This document shows, one piece after another, positions 26,904 through 37,162 of a stretch of DNA of 40,611 nt. The stretch lies in NCBI GenBank assembly GCA_945897475.1, contig CAMDFL010000019.1, forward strand, positions 1-40,611, written 5' to 3'. The first letter of the stretch is position 1. The number at the start of each line of letters is the position of its first letter. Below the pieces are notes generated by a model, which saw only the letters and a list, made by a program, of their open reading frames with translations, was not told the DNA's origin and searched no databases. The stretch comes from Bordetella parapertussis. GTDB lineage: Bacteria > Pseudomonadota > Gammaproteobacteria > Burkholderiales > SG8-39. Both the position numbers and the translations under genes were made by a program.

Positions 26904-29900
26904 ATGTCGCATTTTCTAACGCTGAGCGGGGGGCAAGCCCTCTCTGAGTTTCGGCTCGCAAAACTCAACTCACGGATAAGTGAGTTTGACCGCGCCACGC
27001 GCATCACAGGTGCGCAGTACTGGCATTTTGCTCAAGCTGATTCAGAGCCAGCCCAGGCTTCTATGCAAGTTTTGCATCGGCTGCTTCAGTATGGCGACGC
27101 GTCCACAACCGCAAAACAAAATGGCGATATGCTGCTGGTGGTGCCGCGCATCGGCACTATTTCTCCTTGGTCATCCAAGGCCACCGACATCCTGCACCAG
27201 TGTGGCTTGGGCGCGGTGAGGAGAGTTGAGCGGGGCATCGCGTATTACCTTGGCGGCACGGGCGGCTTGGGCAGCACGCAGCGCGCCGGCATCATGGCGC
27301 TGCTGCACGATCGCATGACTGAAACTATTTTAAATGCCCTTGATGACGCGCAGGCGCTGTTTCGCCACGTTGAACCGAGGAAGTTGGGCAGCATTGCCTT
27401 GAAAAAAGATGGCGTAGGGGCGCTGCAACAGGCCAACGCAGAGATGGGCTTGGCGCTGTCGCCCGACGAAATCGACTATCTGCGAGATCTTTTTCAGGGC
27501 GAGGGCCGCGATCCGACCGATGTCGAACTCACCATGTTTGCTCAGGCCAATTCCGAGCATTGCCGGCACAAGATATTCAATGCCTCGTGGATAGTCGATG
27601 GTATTGCGCAGGAAAATTCACTTTTCGGAATGATCCGCCACACGCACCAGCAGCATCCCAAGGGAACAGTGGTTGCGTATTCCGACAATGCCGCGGTGAT
27701 GGAAGGTTGTGGTGTCGAGCGTTTCGCCCCCGACACCGCCGGCAGATATCGGTACGAGCAGCAACTAACTCATACATTGATGAAGTGCGAGACGCACAAT
27801 CATCCGACTGCGATATCTCCTTATCCTGGTGCGGCCACCGGTTCGGGTGGCGAAATCCGTGATGAAGGCGCCACCGGACGAGGCGCCAAGCCCAAGGCGG
27901 GTTTGTGTGGGTTTTCGGTGTCGAACCTGCGTATTCCAGGCTTTGAGCAAGCCTGGGAAATCACCGAGGGCAGACCTGCTCGGATTTCATCTGCATTGCA
28001 GATCATGCTGGATGGTCCGGTCGGTGCAGCCTCTTTCAATAACGAATTCGGACGCCCCAATCTCAACGGATATTTTCGCTGCTTTGAGGCGCGTATCGAC
28101 GGCGCGGTGCGCGGCTATCACAAGCCTATTATGGTCGCGGGCGGCATAGGCAATATCGACGCGCGCCATTCGTTCAAGGCGGAGGTGCCTGTAGGCTCAT
28201 TGTTCATTCAACTGGGCGGGCCTGGCATGCTGATCGGAATGGGCGGCGGCGCGGCCTCCAGCATGGATACCGGCGCCAATACCGAAGATCTTGATTTCGA
28301 TTCGGTGCAACGCGGCAATGCCGAAATACAGCGTCGCGCCCAGGAGATTATCGATCGCTGCTGGCAAATGGGCGCGAGCAACCCGGTGCTTTCTATCCAT
28401 GATGTGGGAGCGGGCGGCATATCCAATGCGCTGCCGGAAATCGCGCACGGGGCCGGGCGCGGAGCGCGCATCAATCTACGTGCGCCGCCCAACGAGGAGT
28501 CGGGCATGAGTCCGCGCGAGATCTGGAGCAACGAGGCGCAGGAGCGCTACATGCTTGCGATCGCGCCGGAGTCGCTCGATGAGTTCGATGCCATGTGTCG
28601 GCGTGAGCGCTGCCCCTATGCGGTGGTGGGGCAGGCGACCGGAGATGACAGGTTGCGCGTTGAGGACCCGCATTTTGGCAATGTGCCGGTGGATATGAGT
28701 CTTGCGGCGCTTCTGGGCAAGGCGCCGCGCATGACTCGCGATGTCACTACTCGCGTTCGTCAACTTGTGCCTCTGTCGCTTGATCGAATGGATTTGCAGG
28801 AGGCCTGCCACCGCGTGCTTCGCTCGGCCACCGTGGCTAACAAGAACTTTCTCATCACAATAGGTGATCGCACCGTAGGCGGCTTGTGTTCGCGCGACCA
28901 GTGTGTCGGTCCCTGGCAGGCGCCGGTGGCTGATTGCGCCGCGACTTTGATGAGCTTTCAGGGCTATTCCGGCGAGGCCTATGCCATGGGCGAGCGCACG
29001 CCTCTGGCGCTGATCGATGCGCCTGCCTCCGGTCGCATGGCGGTGGGCGAGGCGCTCACCAATATCGCCGCCGCTCCGATTGGCGATCTTGGCCGCGTCA
29101 AGCTCTCCGCTAACTGGATGGCCGCTGCCGGTTACCCCGGCGAGGACGCGGCGCTCTATGAAACGGTGCGCGCTGTGGGTCTGGAGTTATGTCCGAAGCT
29201 GGGCGTATCGATTCCTGTGGGCAAGGATTCCTTGTCGATGCGCACCACCTGGAACGAGGGCGGCACGCCGCGAGAAGTAGTCTCGCCGGTGTCCCTGATT
29301 GTGTCGGCTTTCGCGCCCTGCGAGGACGTTCGGCGCGTGTTGACGCCGCAACTGGTGACCGACGCGGGGACCACCGATCTCATCCTCATCGACCTGGGGC
29401 GAGGCCGCAACCGGCTTGGCGGATCGATGCTGGCGCAGGTATTCAATCAGTTCGGCGATGTAGCGCCCGATCTCGATGATCCGGAAGAATTCAAAGCCTT
29501 TTTCGGCGCGATCCAGATCTTGGCAGGCGAGGACGTGATACTCGCCTATCACGACCGCTCCGATGGAGGTTTGTTCGCAAGCGTATGTGAAATGGCGTTC
29601 GCCGGACACCAGGGGGTCACACTTAACCTGGACCTGCTGGCCTACGATGCCGAGGCGCACGACGTCGATGGCAACGAGCGCAAACCCTCGCTGATGTATG
29701 GGCGCGACCAGGATCGCGTGCTTGCGGCATTGTTCGCCGAAGAACTGGGCGCGGTGATTCAGGTGCGCAGCGTGGATCGCAACAGGATTCTTGGGCGATT
29801 GCGTGAGGCGGGTTTGTTCGCCTTTTGGGTCGGATCGCCTAATAACGAGGACGAGATTCGCCTGGTTCGAAACGCGAAGCCGGTGTTTGCCGAATCGCGC

Positions 29901-30854
29901 ACGGCCCTGCAGGGCATTTGGTCGGAGGTCAGTTATCGGATGCAGGCTCTGCGCGACAACCCGGAGACCGCGCTTGAGGAATTCGAGTGCATCGCCGAGC
30001 GAACCGAAATCGGCTTGCATTCAAAGCTCAGCTTTGACCAGAACGAAGATATTGCGGCAGCGTTTATCGGCGTGCATTTAATTGGAAATGCGCGTCCAAA
30101 AATTGCGATTCTGCGCGAGCAAGGTGTCAATGGTCAGCTTGAGATGGCCGCGGCATTCGACCGCGCCGGGTTTGAAGCGCACGACGTGCATATGAGCGAT
30201 ATCATCGAAGGGCGTTTATCGCTGGCTGATTTCAAAGGTTTCGCCGCCTGCGGCGGGTTTTCGTTTGGCGATGTATTGGGTGGTGGCGCCGGCTGGGCGA
30301 AATCAATTTTGTTCAATGAACGGGCACGCGCCGAGTTTGAAACGTTTTTTGCGCGCGCCGACAGCTTCGCCTTGGGCGTCTGCAACGGCTGCCAGATGAT
30401 GAGTCAATTGCGCGAAATGATTCCTGGAGGTGCGCATTGGCCGCGCTTCGTGCGCAACCGCTCCGAGCAGTTCGAAGCGCGCCTGGTGATGGTGGAAGTC
30501 GCGGAAAATCCCTCGCTGTTTTTCTCCGGCATGGCCGGCAGCCGCATGCCCATCGCGACCGCACATGGCGAGGGACGCGCATTGTTCGATGTGAAAGGCG
30601 CGCGCGAAAAAGCAGTAGTTACCATGCGCTACGTCGATGGCGCGGGCAAGGCCGCCGACAAATACCCCGCCAATCCCAATGGATCACCGGATGGCATCAC
30701 TGGCCTCACTACCGCCGATGGGCGTTTCACCATAGTCATGCCGCATCCCGAGCGCGTATTCCGGACGGTTCAGCTTTCATGGCATCCGCGCGAGTGGCTT
30801 GAGGACAGCCCCTGGATGAGGATGTTCCGCAATGCACGTAAGTGGGTGGGGTAG
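26904..30854 (+). CDS. purL: Phosphoribosylformylglycinamidine synthase (large, single-chain form)
   Basis: [44 protein letters not shown]-terminal glutaminase [15 protein letters not shown] and MPHPERVFR. Confidence 0.97.
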   Translation: MSHFLTLSGGQALSEFRLAKLNSRISEFDRATRITGAQYWHFAQADSEPAQASMQVLHRLLQYGDASTTAKQNGDMLLVVPRIGTISPWSSKATDILHQCGLGAVRRVERGIAYYLGGTGGLGSTQRAGIMALLHDRMTETILNALDDAQALFRHVEPRKLGSIALKKDGVGALQQANAEMGLALSPDEIDYLRDLFQGEGRDPTDVELTMFAQANSEHCRHKIFNASWIVDGIAQENSLFGMIRHTHQQHPKGTVVAYSDNAAVMEGCGVERFAPDTAGRYRYEQQLTHTLMKCETHNHPTAISPYPGAATGSGGEIRDEGATGRGAKPKAGLCGFSVSNLRIPGFEQAWEITEGRPARISSALQIMLDGPVGAASFNNEFGRPNLNGYFRCFEARIDGAVRGYHKPIMVAGGIGNIDARHSFKAEVPVGSLFIQLGGPGMLIGMGGGAASSMDTGANTEDLDFDSVQRGNAEIQRRAQEIIDRCWQMGASNPVLSIHDVGAGGISNALPEIAHGAGRGARINLRAPPNEESGMSPREIWSNEAQERYMLAIAPESLDEFDAMCRRERCPYAVVGQATGDDRLRVEDPHFGNVPVDMSLAALLGKAPRMTRDVTTRVRQLVPLSLDRMDLQEACHRVLRSATVANKNFLITIGDRTVGGLCSRDQCVGPWQAPVADCAATLMSFQGYSGEAYAMGERTPLALIDAPASGRMAVGEALTNIAAAPIGDLGRVKLSANWMAAAGYPGEDAALYETVRAVGLELCPKLGVSIPVGKDSLSMRTTWNEGGTPREVVSPVSLIVSAFAPCEDVRRVLTPQLVTDAGTTDLILIDLGRGRNRLGGSMLAQVFNQFGDVAPDLDDPEEFKAFFGAIQILAGEDVILAYHDRSDGGLFASVCEMAFAGHQGVTLNLDLLAYDAEAHDVDGNERKPSLMYGRDQDRVLAALFAEELGAVIQVRSVDRNRILGRLREAGLFAFWVGSPNNEDEIRLVRNAKPVFAESRTALQGIWSEVSYRMQALRDNPETALEEFECIAERTEIGLHSKLSFDQNEDIAAAFIGVHLIGNARPKIAILREQGVNGQLEMAAAFDRAGFEAHDVHMSDIIEGRLSLADFKGFAACGGFSFGDVLGGGAGWAKSILFNERARAEFETFFARADSFALGVCNGCQMMSQLREMIPGGAHWPRFVRNRSEQFEARLVMVEVAENPSLFFSGMAGSRMPIATAHGEGRALFDVKGAREKAVVTMRYVDGAGKAADKYPANPNGSPDGITGLTTADGRFTIVMPHPERVFRTVQLSWHPREWLEDSPWMRMFRNARKWVG

Positions 30855-30892
30855 CGGGACGCAGCCTCGGTTAATAAATTCTCCGGCACGCG

Positions 30893-30960
30893 CAATCAGT
30901 GATGGAACGCCTTGGCCACGCCAACTGTCCACCACGCGCTACGCTTCGACACGATCTTTA
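30893..30960 (+). pseudogene. Possible tyrosine recombinase C-terminal relic (frameshifted)
   Basis: QSVMERLGHAN in one frame continues as STTRYASTRSL in the next (about 1 nt lost after AAC). This resembles the integrase pattern VxxxLGHAxxxTTxxY. Confidence 0.4.
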
Positions 30961-31122
30961 GTTCTGTTGCAATCCCAGGCGCTTGACCAGTGCCTAATTG
31001 CGCACGCGTTCACTGCTCACCAATTTCTCGAATGCTTCGGGCATGACCGGCGCCGTTTCATTTTGCCATGTTAGTCTCTTGTCCAGAATGAGACCCGCGT
31101 CGGATAAATCTATCGCCGCTTG
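30958..31122 (-). pseudogene. Possible decayed ORF of unknown family with an internal stop
   Basis: Minus-strand reading QAAIDLSDAGLILDKRLTWQNETAPVMPEAFEKLVSSERVRN*ALVKRLGLQQN*. Protein-like composition, one in-frame TAG, family not recognised. Confidence 0.3.
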
Positions 31123-32511
31123 TTAAATGCAGCTCGGCGATTTTGTCGCCGGGCGGTCCAAATCAAGGAACCCCACGTGCAAGCCTGGCTATCCGCGCGA
31201 CTACCGCGACTGGTCAATGTGCGCCCCGATGAAGTTGGAGCGCTGGTCTGGGCATTTCTGTATTTCTTTTGCCTCTTGTCTTCGTACTATATCTTGCGGC
31301 CATTGCGAGATGAGATGGGCGTTGCCGCCGGTGTTTCTCAATTGCAGTGGCTATTTACCGCGACTTTCGTCGTGATGCTTGCCGCGGTGCCGGTGTTTGG
31401 CATGCTGGTGGCTCGTTTCCCTCGGCGGCGCTTCGTTCCCTGGGTGTACTGGTTTTTTATTGCCTGCATCCTGTCGTTTTTTGGTCTGTTGCAAATCGAG
31501 GAATGGCGGGTTCCCGTTGCTCGTGCTTTTTTCATATGGGTGAGCATTTTTAATTTGTTCGTGGTCACGGTGTTCTGGGGGTTTCTGGCCGATCTGTTCA
31601 GTTACGAGCAAGGTAAGAGACTATTTGGATTTGTCGCTGCGGGGGGGACGGCGGGTGCATTGCTCGGGCCTTCGATCACGGCAGCTTTGGCCTTGCCTTT
31701 GGGTCCAACGAACCTGTTGCTCATTTCGGCTTTGTTTCTTGTGGGTGCGACGCAATGCGTGCACGGGCTGCTGCGCACCAGTCAGGGCCGGGCGAGCGAT
31801 GCCGATGCGAAACTCTCAGGCGGATCAGGCGCGGGAGAGGTGATTGGCGGCGGACTGATGGCCGGTTTTACCGAAGTGATGCGTTCACCGTTTTTGCTTT
31901 TGATCTGCGCGCACGTGCTGTTGCTCGCGCTCACTAATACGTTTCTGTATTTTCAGCAGGCCTCGATTGTCGCCGGAGCATTCGACAGCCCGGCTGAACG
32001 CACACGCGTGTTTGCCTTGATCGATCTTTCGGTGGGCGTGGTCACGCTCGTGGTCCAGTTGACACTCACTGGGCGGATATTGTTGCGCTATGGCGCCGGG
32101 CCGGCTTTGGCTTTGTTGGCGCTGGTGACCATGGCCGGGTTTGCTGCGCTGGCATTGGCGCCGGTGCTTGTCGCGGTCATCGCGTTTCAAGCCGTAAAGC
32201 GCGCGACCGAATTCGCGGTCGCCAATCCGGCAAGGGAAACGCTTTTTACTGTGGTCAGCCGTGAGCAGAAATACAAAGCTAAAAGCTTCATCGATACCGT
32301 AGTGTTTCGCGGCGGCGATGCCTCAAGCGGCTGGCTCTATACCGGATTGCGGGGGCTGGGCATGGAACTGGCCAGCATTGCCTGGCTGACGGTGCCGATA
32401 GCGGCGCTCTGGGCGGTTTTACTATTGCATTTGGGAAAGATGCAGGTAAAACTTGCGGAACAAAGAATTGCAGGACAGGAAAATAAACAGGGGAAGGTAC
32501 ATGAAGCGTAG
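31120..32511 (+). CDS. MFS-fold transporter related to the NTP/NDP exchange (Tlc/NTT) group
   Basis: 12-TM pattern; FCLLSSYYILRPLRDEMGVAAG, FVVTVFWGFLADLFSYEQGKRLFGFVAAGGTAGALLGP, REQKYKAKSFIDTVVFRGGDASSGWL. Exact start uncertain. Confidence 0.75.
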   Translation: MLNAARRFCRRAVQIKEPHVQAWLSARLPRLVNVRPDEVGALVWAFLYFFCLLSSYYILRPLRDEMGVAAGVSQLQWLFTATFVVMLAAVPVFGMLVARFPRRRFVPWVYWFFIACILSFFGLLQIEEWRVPVARAFFIWVSIFNLFVVTVFWGFLADLFSYEQGKRLFGFVAAGGTAGALLGPSITAALALPLGPTNLLLISALFLVGATQCVHGLLRTSQGRASDADAKLSGGSGAGEVIGGGLMAGFTEVMRSPFLLLICAHVLLLALTNTFLYFQQASIVAGAFDSPAERTRVFALIDLSVGVVTLVVQLTLTGRILLRYGAGPALALLALVTMAGFAALALAPVLVAVIAFQAVKRATEFAVANPARETLFTVVSREQKYKAKSFIDTVVFRGGDASSGWLYTGLRGLGMELASIAWLTVPIAALWAVLLLHLGKMQVKLAEQRIAGQENKQGKVHEA

Positions 32512-33466
32512 CGATGAATTGAACACGGTCCGGACCATGACGCGCAAGGAATTCCTCCGGCTATCGGCTGGCGCCGCGGGCGCGCTTGTCGCGGGCAGCT
32601 TGCTCGGGCAGGCAGGCCTGGCTCTGGCGGCCGAGCGTCCGGTGTTGCGGCGGCCCATTCCTTCGACGGGCGAGATGCTGCCGGTGATCGGCGTCGGCAC
32701 GGCGGTGGTTTATGAAATTGAATCCTCGGATGCGAAGTTTCCGTTGCTGGTGGATTCGGTAAAAACCTTTTTAGAGAACGGTGGCACTCTGATCGACACC
32801 TCGCCCACCTATGGCCGGGCGGAGAAGAATCTGGGCGAAATTTTTCGCAGAACCGGACTTCGCAAGCAGGCGTTCCTTGCCACCAAGATCAGCACCACCG
32901 GCGAGCAAGCGGGCATCAATCAGGTGGACACGGCGATGCGCGACATGGGCACCGATCGCTTCGATCTTCTGCAGGTGCATAACATCCGCGACACCACTAC
33001 GCATTTGCGCACCATCCGGCGACTGAAGGACGAGGGCAAGACGCGCTACGTCGGCATAACCACCTCGTTCGACAAGGACTATGAGCAGTTCGAGCAGATT
33101 ATGCGCAGGGAACGCTTAGATTTCATTCAGATCGACTATGCCCTGGACAATCGCAATGCCGAGGATCGCATCCTGCCGCTGGCTCGTGATCGCGGCATGG
33201 CGGTGATGATCAATCTTCCCTTCGGACGTGGGCGGCTTTTCAAGGTCTCGCAAGGCAAGGCCCTGCCGTCTTTTGCCGCCGAGATCGATTGCACCAGCTG
33301 GGCGCAGTTTTTTATCAAATTTCTTCTGGCCAATCCCGCGGTGAATGGCGTCATTCCGGGCACTGACCGTCCTGAATTCGCCATCGACAATCTGAATGCG
33401 GCGCGGGGACGCATACCAGATGCGAAGATGCGCGAGCAGATGATCAAATTCTGGGAAACCATTTAG
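32501..33466 (+). CDS. Aldo/keto reductase with Tat-like signal peptide
   Basis: MTRKEFLRLSAGAAGALVAGSLLG signal; IDTSPTYGRAEKNLGEIF, DLLQVHNI and GVIPGTDRPEFAIDNLNAARG AKR motifs. Overlaps the upstream gene by 11 nt. Confidence 0.87.
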   Translation: MKRSDELNTVRTMTRKEFLRLSAGAAGALVAGSLLGQAGLALAAERPVLRRPIPSTGEMLPVIGVGTAVVYEIESSDAKFPLLVDSVKTFLENGGTLIDTSPTYGRAEKNLGEIFRRTGLRKQAFLATKISTTGEQAGINQVDTAMRDMGTDRFDLLQVHNIRDTTTHLRTIRRLKDEGKTRYVGITTSFDKDYEQFEQIMRRERLDFIQIDYALDNRNAEDRILPLARDRGMAVMINLPFGRGRLFKVSQGKALPSFAAEIDCTSWAQFFIKFLLANPAVNGVIPGTDRPEFAIDNLNAARGRIPDAKMREQMIKFWETI

Positions 33467-33509
33467 CCACTTACGGGCTAAGTGTTGACAGTTCTGGCGA
33501 AGAACCAGG

Positions 33510-33774
33510 GTGGACGTGGCCGAAAGCATGGCTCTGCGGCAGATTCCAATGACGATGCAGGATTGGCAGTCTCGCTTGAACCGGTTCGTCGAAGCGACAG
33601 ACCGGAAAGTTCTACAAGATGCCGGTAAGATGGGTGCCGAGATCGCCAAGAGCTTTTGCCGAAAGCGAGTTCGAGAAATATCGCATCATGCAAGACCGGT
33701 TGTTTGAGAGCGATTTCGGCAAGGTGATCAAACGCATCGAGGCTGAACACAAGCCTGGCTTCGATGGGAAGTAA
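33510..33774 (+). pseudogene. C-terminal remnant of a RhuM-family (virulence RhuM) protein, frameshifted
   Basis: VDVAESMALRQIPMTMQDWQSRLNRFVEATDRKVLQDAGKMGAEIAK then, after a frame change, AESEFEKYRIMQDRLFESDFGKVIKRIEAEHKPGFDGK*. Matches the RhuM C-terminal pattern (...PMTMQDW...NAGKVS.E.A...E.EFEKYR..QD..). Confidence 0.78.
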
Positions 33775-33901
33775 GGAATGGCCGATCTGAATACGCCATT
33801 CTCACCACTGAAATCTCTCGCGCCACCTTTTAGGTGGCCGACAGCGGTACGCCGCCACTACTCAAAGCTCGCAGGAAATATTAAAATCCTGTTACATCCA
33901 C

Positions 33902-35704
33902 ATGGAGAAAGTCATGTCCCAAACCACGCCTCCTGGCGTCGACAATTACTGGAATGAATACGCCGCCGACGAGTGGTCGGACGCGCTGGTGGCCTCGATG
34001 AAGCTGGGCGGCATCGACCAGCTCTTTTTTGTCTCTGGCTCCGAGTCCGCGTTCCTGCAGGAAGCCACGGCCAAGGCTGCCGTGAAGGGCACACCTGCGC
34101 CCAAGCTCATCACCATGATTCACGAATCGGTGGCATTGAACGCGGCGCTGGGCGCCTCAATGGTGACCGGTAAGCCCACGGCGACTTCCTCGCACGTTGA
34201 TGTCGGTACTTTGCACTACGGTGGCGCTATTCATACCGCGTGGCGCGGCGGTTATCCAGTGCTGATTACGGGTGGAACCGGCCCGCGTGCCTTTCCTGGC
34301 TCCATGCGCGGATCGCGCGGTTCGCCGGTGCAATGGCAGCAGGAGCCGCGCGATCAGGCGGAGATCGTGCGCCAGTTCACCAAGACCGACCATCGCTTGG
34401 AGCACATCGACAATCCGGGGCTGATTGTCAGCCGCTTGTTGCAGGTCGCGATGAGTGAGCCGCGTGGCCCGGTGTACCTGACTATGCCGCGTGAAACGGC
34501 GATGTTGCCGCTGCCGGGAAAGATTCGTTTTCCGACGGTGCAGCAGTTGGGTGTTGCGCGTCCCATCTCGCCTGACCAGGACGATGCAAAGGCAATTGCG
34601 CAGTGGCTAGTCAAGGCGCAGAACCCAATATTGTTTACGGAACGCGTCGCCCACGATCCTGAGGCGATGGCGGAGCTCATCAAACTTTGCGAGTTGCTCG
34701 CCATCCCTGTATCTGAGTCCTCCAACTCCGACCGAATGAATTTTCCGACCACTCATGCTCTGTACGGCACCGGGCCGAAATCCAGTGAAGCCGACGTGGT
34801 GTTGGTGTTCGAGAGCGCTGCGCCGTGGATACCCGGCGTGGGTTCACCGCCGGCGGATGCCAAGATCGCCTGGGTTTCGATCGATCCGGTTTATTCGCGT
34901 CTGAAGACTCAGGAGTTCCGCGCGGATCTTTGGATACCGGCGACCGCGTCACGCACCGCCCGCGCCCTATTCGAAGCCGCGACCTCGATACTGGACAAAT
35001 CAGACATGTCGCGCATCGCCGAGCGTCGCAAGCGTCTGGAGGACAAAAAGCGTCAGATGATCGCGAAAGCCGAGGAGCTGGCGATAGAAGCGGGTAAGTC
35101 AGGCAAACCCACAGGACGTTGGGCAGCCTACCAATTGGGCAAGCTGCTCGAACCCGATGCCATCGTATTGAACGACGGCATTTCCAACGGTGGATTCGTG
35201 CACACGTATTCTCGGCGCACCCAGCCCGGAACCTATTTCCGCAGCGGCAGCAGCACTGGAGGTTGGGGTTCCGGCGCGGCGTTCGGTATAAAACTCTCGC
35301 GTCCGGATCAGGACGTGGTGCTGGCAACCGGGGACGGCTACTACTCGTTTGGCACTCCGATGGCGGCATTGTGGGCCGCGCGCCATCACAAGTCGCCATT
35401 CCTCACCATGGTGTTCGTCAATGGCAGCTACAGCACCGGCACCACCGAACTGCGCCAAGCCTATCCCGATGGTTACGCGGTGAAGCATGGCGACTATGCT
35501 GGTGGCAGCTTTGATCCACCGCCGAATTTCGCCAAGTATGCCGAGGCGGTTGACGGTTACGGTGAATATGTGACCGACGTCGAGCGTGTAGGCCCTGCCT
35601 TGCAGCGGGGTTTGGAAGCGGTGCGTAGAGGTTCGCCGGCTGTGGTGGCTGTGCGCGTGCCTGGTCCCTTGCAGGAAGGCATGGCGAACCCATCCGCGAA
35701 GTAG
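33902..35704 (+). CDS. Thiamine diphosphate-dependent enzyme (acetolactate synthase-like superfamily)
   Basis: ITMIHESVALNAALGASMVTGKPTAT (catalytic Glu region), central domain, and ThDP motif ATGDGYYSFGTP...VFVNGSYSTG. Confidence 0.9.
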   Translation: MEKVMSQTTPPGVDNYWNEYAADEWSDALVASMKLGGIDQLFFVSGSESAFLQEATAKAAVKGTPAPKLITMIHESVALNAALGASMVTGKPTATSSHVDVGTLHYGGAIHTAWRGGYPVLITGGTGPRAFPGSMRGSRGSPVQWQQEPRDQAEIVRQFTKTDHRLEHIDNPGLIVSRLLQVAMSEPRGPVYLTMPRETAMLPLPGKIRFPTVQQLGVARPISPDQDDAKAIAQWLVKAQNPILFTERVAHDPEAMAELIKLCELLAIPVSESSNSDRMNFPTTHALYGTGPKSSEADVVLVFESAAPWIPGVGSPPADAKIAWVSIDPVYSRLKTQEFRADLWIPATASRTARALFEAATSILDKSDMSRIAERRKRLEDKKRQMIAKAEELAIEAGKSGKPTGRWAAYQLGKLLEPDAIVLNDGISNGGFVHTYSRRTQPGTYFRSGSSTGGWGSGAAFGIKLSRPDQDVVLATGDGYYSFGTPMAALWAARHHKSPFLTMVFVNGSYSTGTTELRQAYPDGYAVKHGDYAGGSFDPPPNFAKYAEAVDGYGEYVTDVERVGPALQRGLEAVRRGSPAVVAVRVPGPLQEGMANPSAK

Positions 35705-35739
35705 GCGGGAAACCTACAGAGATTGTCGTTGCCTGGTAT

Positions 35740-35787
35740 GGGTACAATTTACCAACGGGGCACGTCACCGACAGGGCACAATTTGCC
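35740..35787. promoter_or_regulatory. Pair of 14-bp imperfect palindromes upstream of the MetE-like gene
   Basis: GGGTACAATTTACC (35740-35753) and GGGCACAATTTGCC (35774-35787), 34 bp apart. Confidence 0.5.
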
Positions 35788-35881
35788 TTCGGCCCGGAGG
35801 CGGCTTTCCCTTAGAATCACGCCCTCATTCGAGCCAGATCTACGCGAGTTACGACTCATAGCCAACAATGGAGTTAAGCGC

Positions 35882-37111
35882 ATGCAAAGAAGCACCAAGC
35901 GAATTTTGACCTCTCACGTCGGCAGTCTTATTCGTCCGCCTGAAGTGCTGGCCCATCTTCGCGCCAAACAGACCGGCAAGGCGTTTGACCGGGCGGCGTT
36001 TTCCCGAACGTTGAAAACCACAGTTGGCAAGGTGGTCAAGCAGCAGGCCGAGGTCGGCATCGATATTCCCAGTGACGGTGAGTTCGGCAAGGGCATCAGT
36101 TGGTCGCAGTACGCGCTGGAGCGTCTGTCCGGATTCGAGCGCAGGAAAGTGAAACCGGGCACCCCCGATCCCTTCGCGCGTGGAGTGGATCGCGAGCGCT
36201 TCGCCGAGTTCTATGCGGAGTTGGATGCTCGCGACGGGCGTGCCACGGTGAGCGATTCGGTGTGTGTGGGCCCGATCACCTATACCGGCATGAATGAATT
36301 GCAGCGCGATATCAGGAATTTCAAGGCGGCGCTCGCAAAGCAAGGTGTGAAGGAAGGATTTCTGCCGGTGGCGGCGCCATCGAGCGTGATCCCCGATCGC
36401 AAGAACGAGTACTACTCAAGCGACGAGAAATGCCTGGAGGCGATCGCCGATGCGATGCGCGTCGAATACAAGGCCATCGTTGATGCCGGTTTGATCGTGC
36501 AATTGGATGATGCGCGCGCTGCGGTCACCTATGACCGGATGGTGCCCCCCGGTACCCTGAAGGATTTCCGTAGGTGGGTGGGCATGCATGTCGAGGTATT
36601 GAATCACGCCTTGAGAGGCATTCCCGCGGACCGGGTGCGTTACCACGTGTGCTGGGGAAGCTGGCCCGGCCCGCACGTGACCGACGTGCCCCTGAAGGAC
36701 ATCGTTGATCTGATCCTGAAGGTCAATGCCGGGGCCTATGTGATTGAAGGCGCAAACCCGCGCCACGAGCACGAGTGGCATGTGTGGGAGGGCGCGAAGA
36801 TGCCCGAGGACAAAATCCTCCTGCCTGGGGTCATCAGTCACGTCACCAATGTGGTTGAGCATCCGGAGCTTGTCGCCGAGCGCATTACGCGTTTGGCGAA
36901 GATTCTCGGTCGCGAACGAGTCATAGCCAGCACCGACTGCGGCTTCGCGCAAGGACCGTTCCATCGTCGCGTGCATCCCAGCGTGATGTGGGCCAAATTC
37001 GAGGCCTTGACCGCAGGCGCGAAGATAGCCAGCAAGGCCTTGTGGAGCGCGCCGCGCAGGACGAAGGCCACCACGGCTTCGAAGGTTCAATCGGTGAAAA
37101 AGCGGAATTAA
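35882..37111 (+). CDS. Cobalamin-independent methionine synthase II (MetE C-terminal-like) family protein
   Basis: TSHVGSLIRPPEVL, GIDIPSDGEFGKG, zinc-site regions YHVCWGSWPGPH and ASTDCGFAQG. Only the C-terminal catalytic barrel is present. Confidence 0.9.
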   Translation: MQRSTKRILTSHVGSLIRPPEVLAHLRAKQTGKAFDRAAFSRTLKTTVGKVVKQQAEVGIDIPSDGEFGKGISWSQYALERLSGFERRKVKPGTPDPFARGVDRERFAEFYAELDARDGRATVSDSVCVGPITYTGMNELQRDIRNFKAALAKQGVKEGFLPVAAPSSVIPDRKNEYYSSDEKCLEAIADAMRVEYKAIVDAGLIVQLDDARAAVTYDRMVPPGTLKDFRRWVGMHVEVLNHALRGIPADRVRYHVCWGSWPGPHVTDVPLKDIVDLILKVNAGAYVIEGANPRHEHEWHVWEGAKMPEDKILLPGVISHVTNVVEHPELVAERITRLAKILGRERVIASTDCGFAQGPFHRRVHPSVMWAKFEALTAGAKIASKALWSAPRRTKATTASKVQSVKKRN

Positions 37112-37162
37112 ACAACCGATTTAAGTGACAATTTAAGCTTGCAAAAAACAGGAAGTCAGTTC

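Noticed and set aside
29187-30020. 277-aa minus-strand ORF inside purL
   Set aside because: Shadow ORF in high-GC coding sequence; no domain resemblance.
33481-33510. TTGACA after the aldo/keto reductase, considered as a promoter for a downstream gene
   Set aside because: No matching -10 at suitable spacing, and the downstream ORF is a pseudogene fragment.
33818-33836. GCCACC-TTTTA-GGTGGC hairpin upstream of the ThDP gene, considered as a terminator
   Set aside because: No T-tract follows on either strand; could simply be a chance short palindrome.
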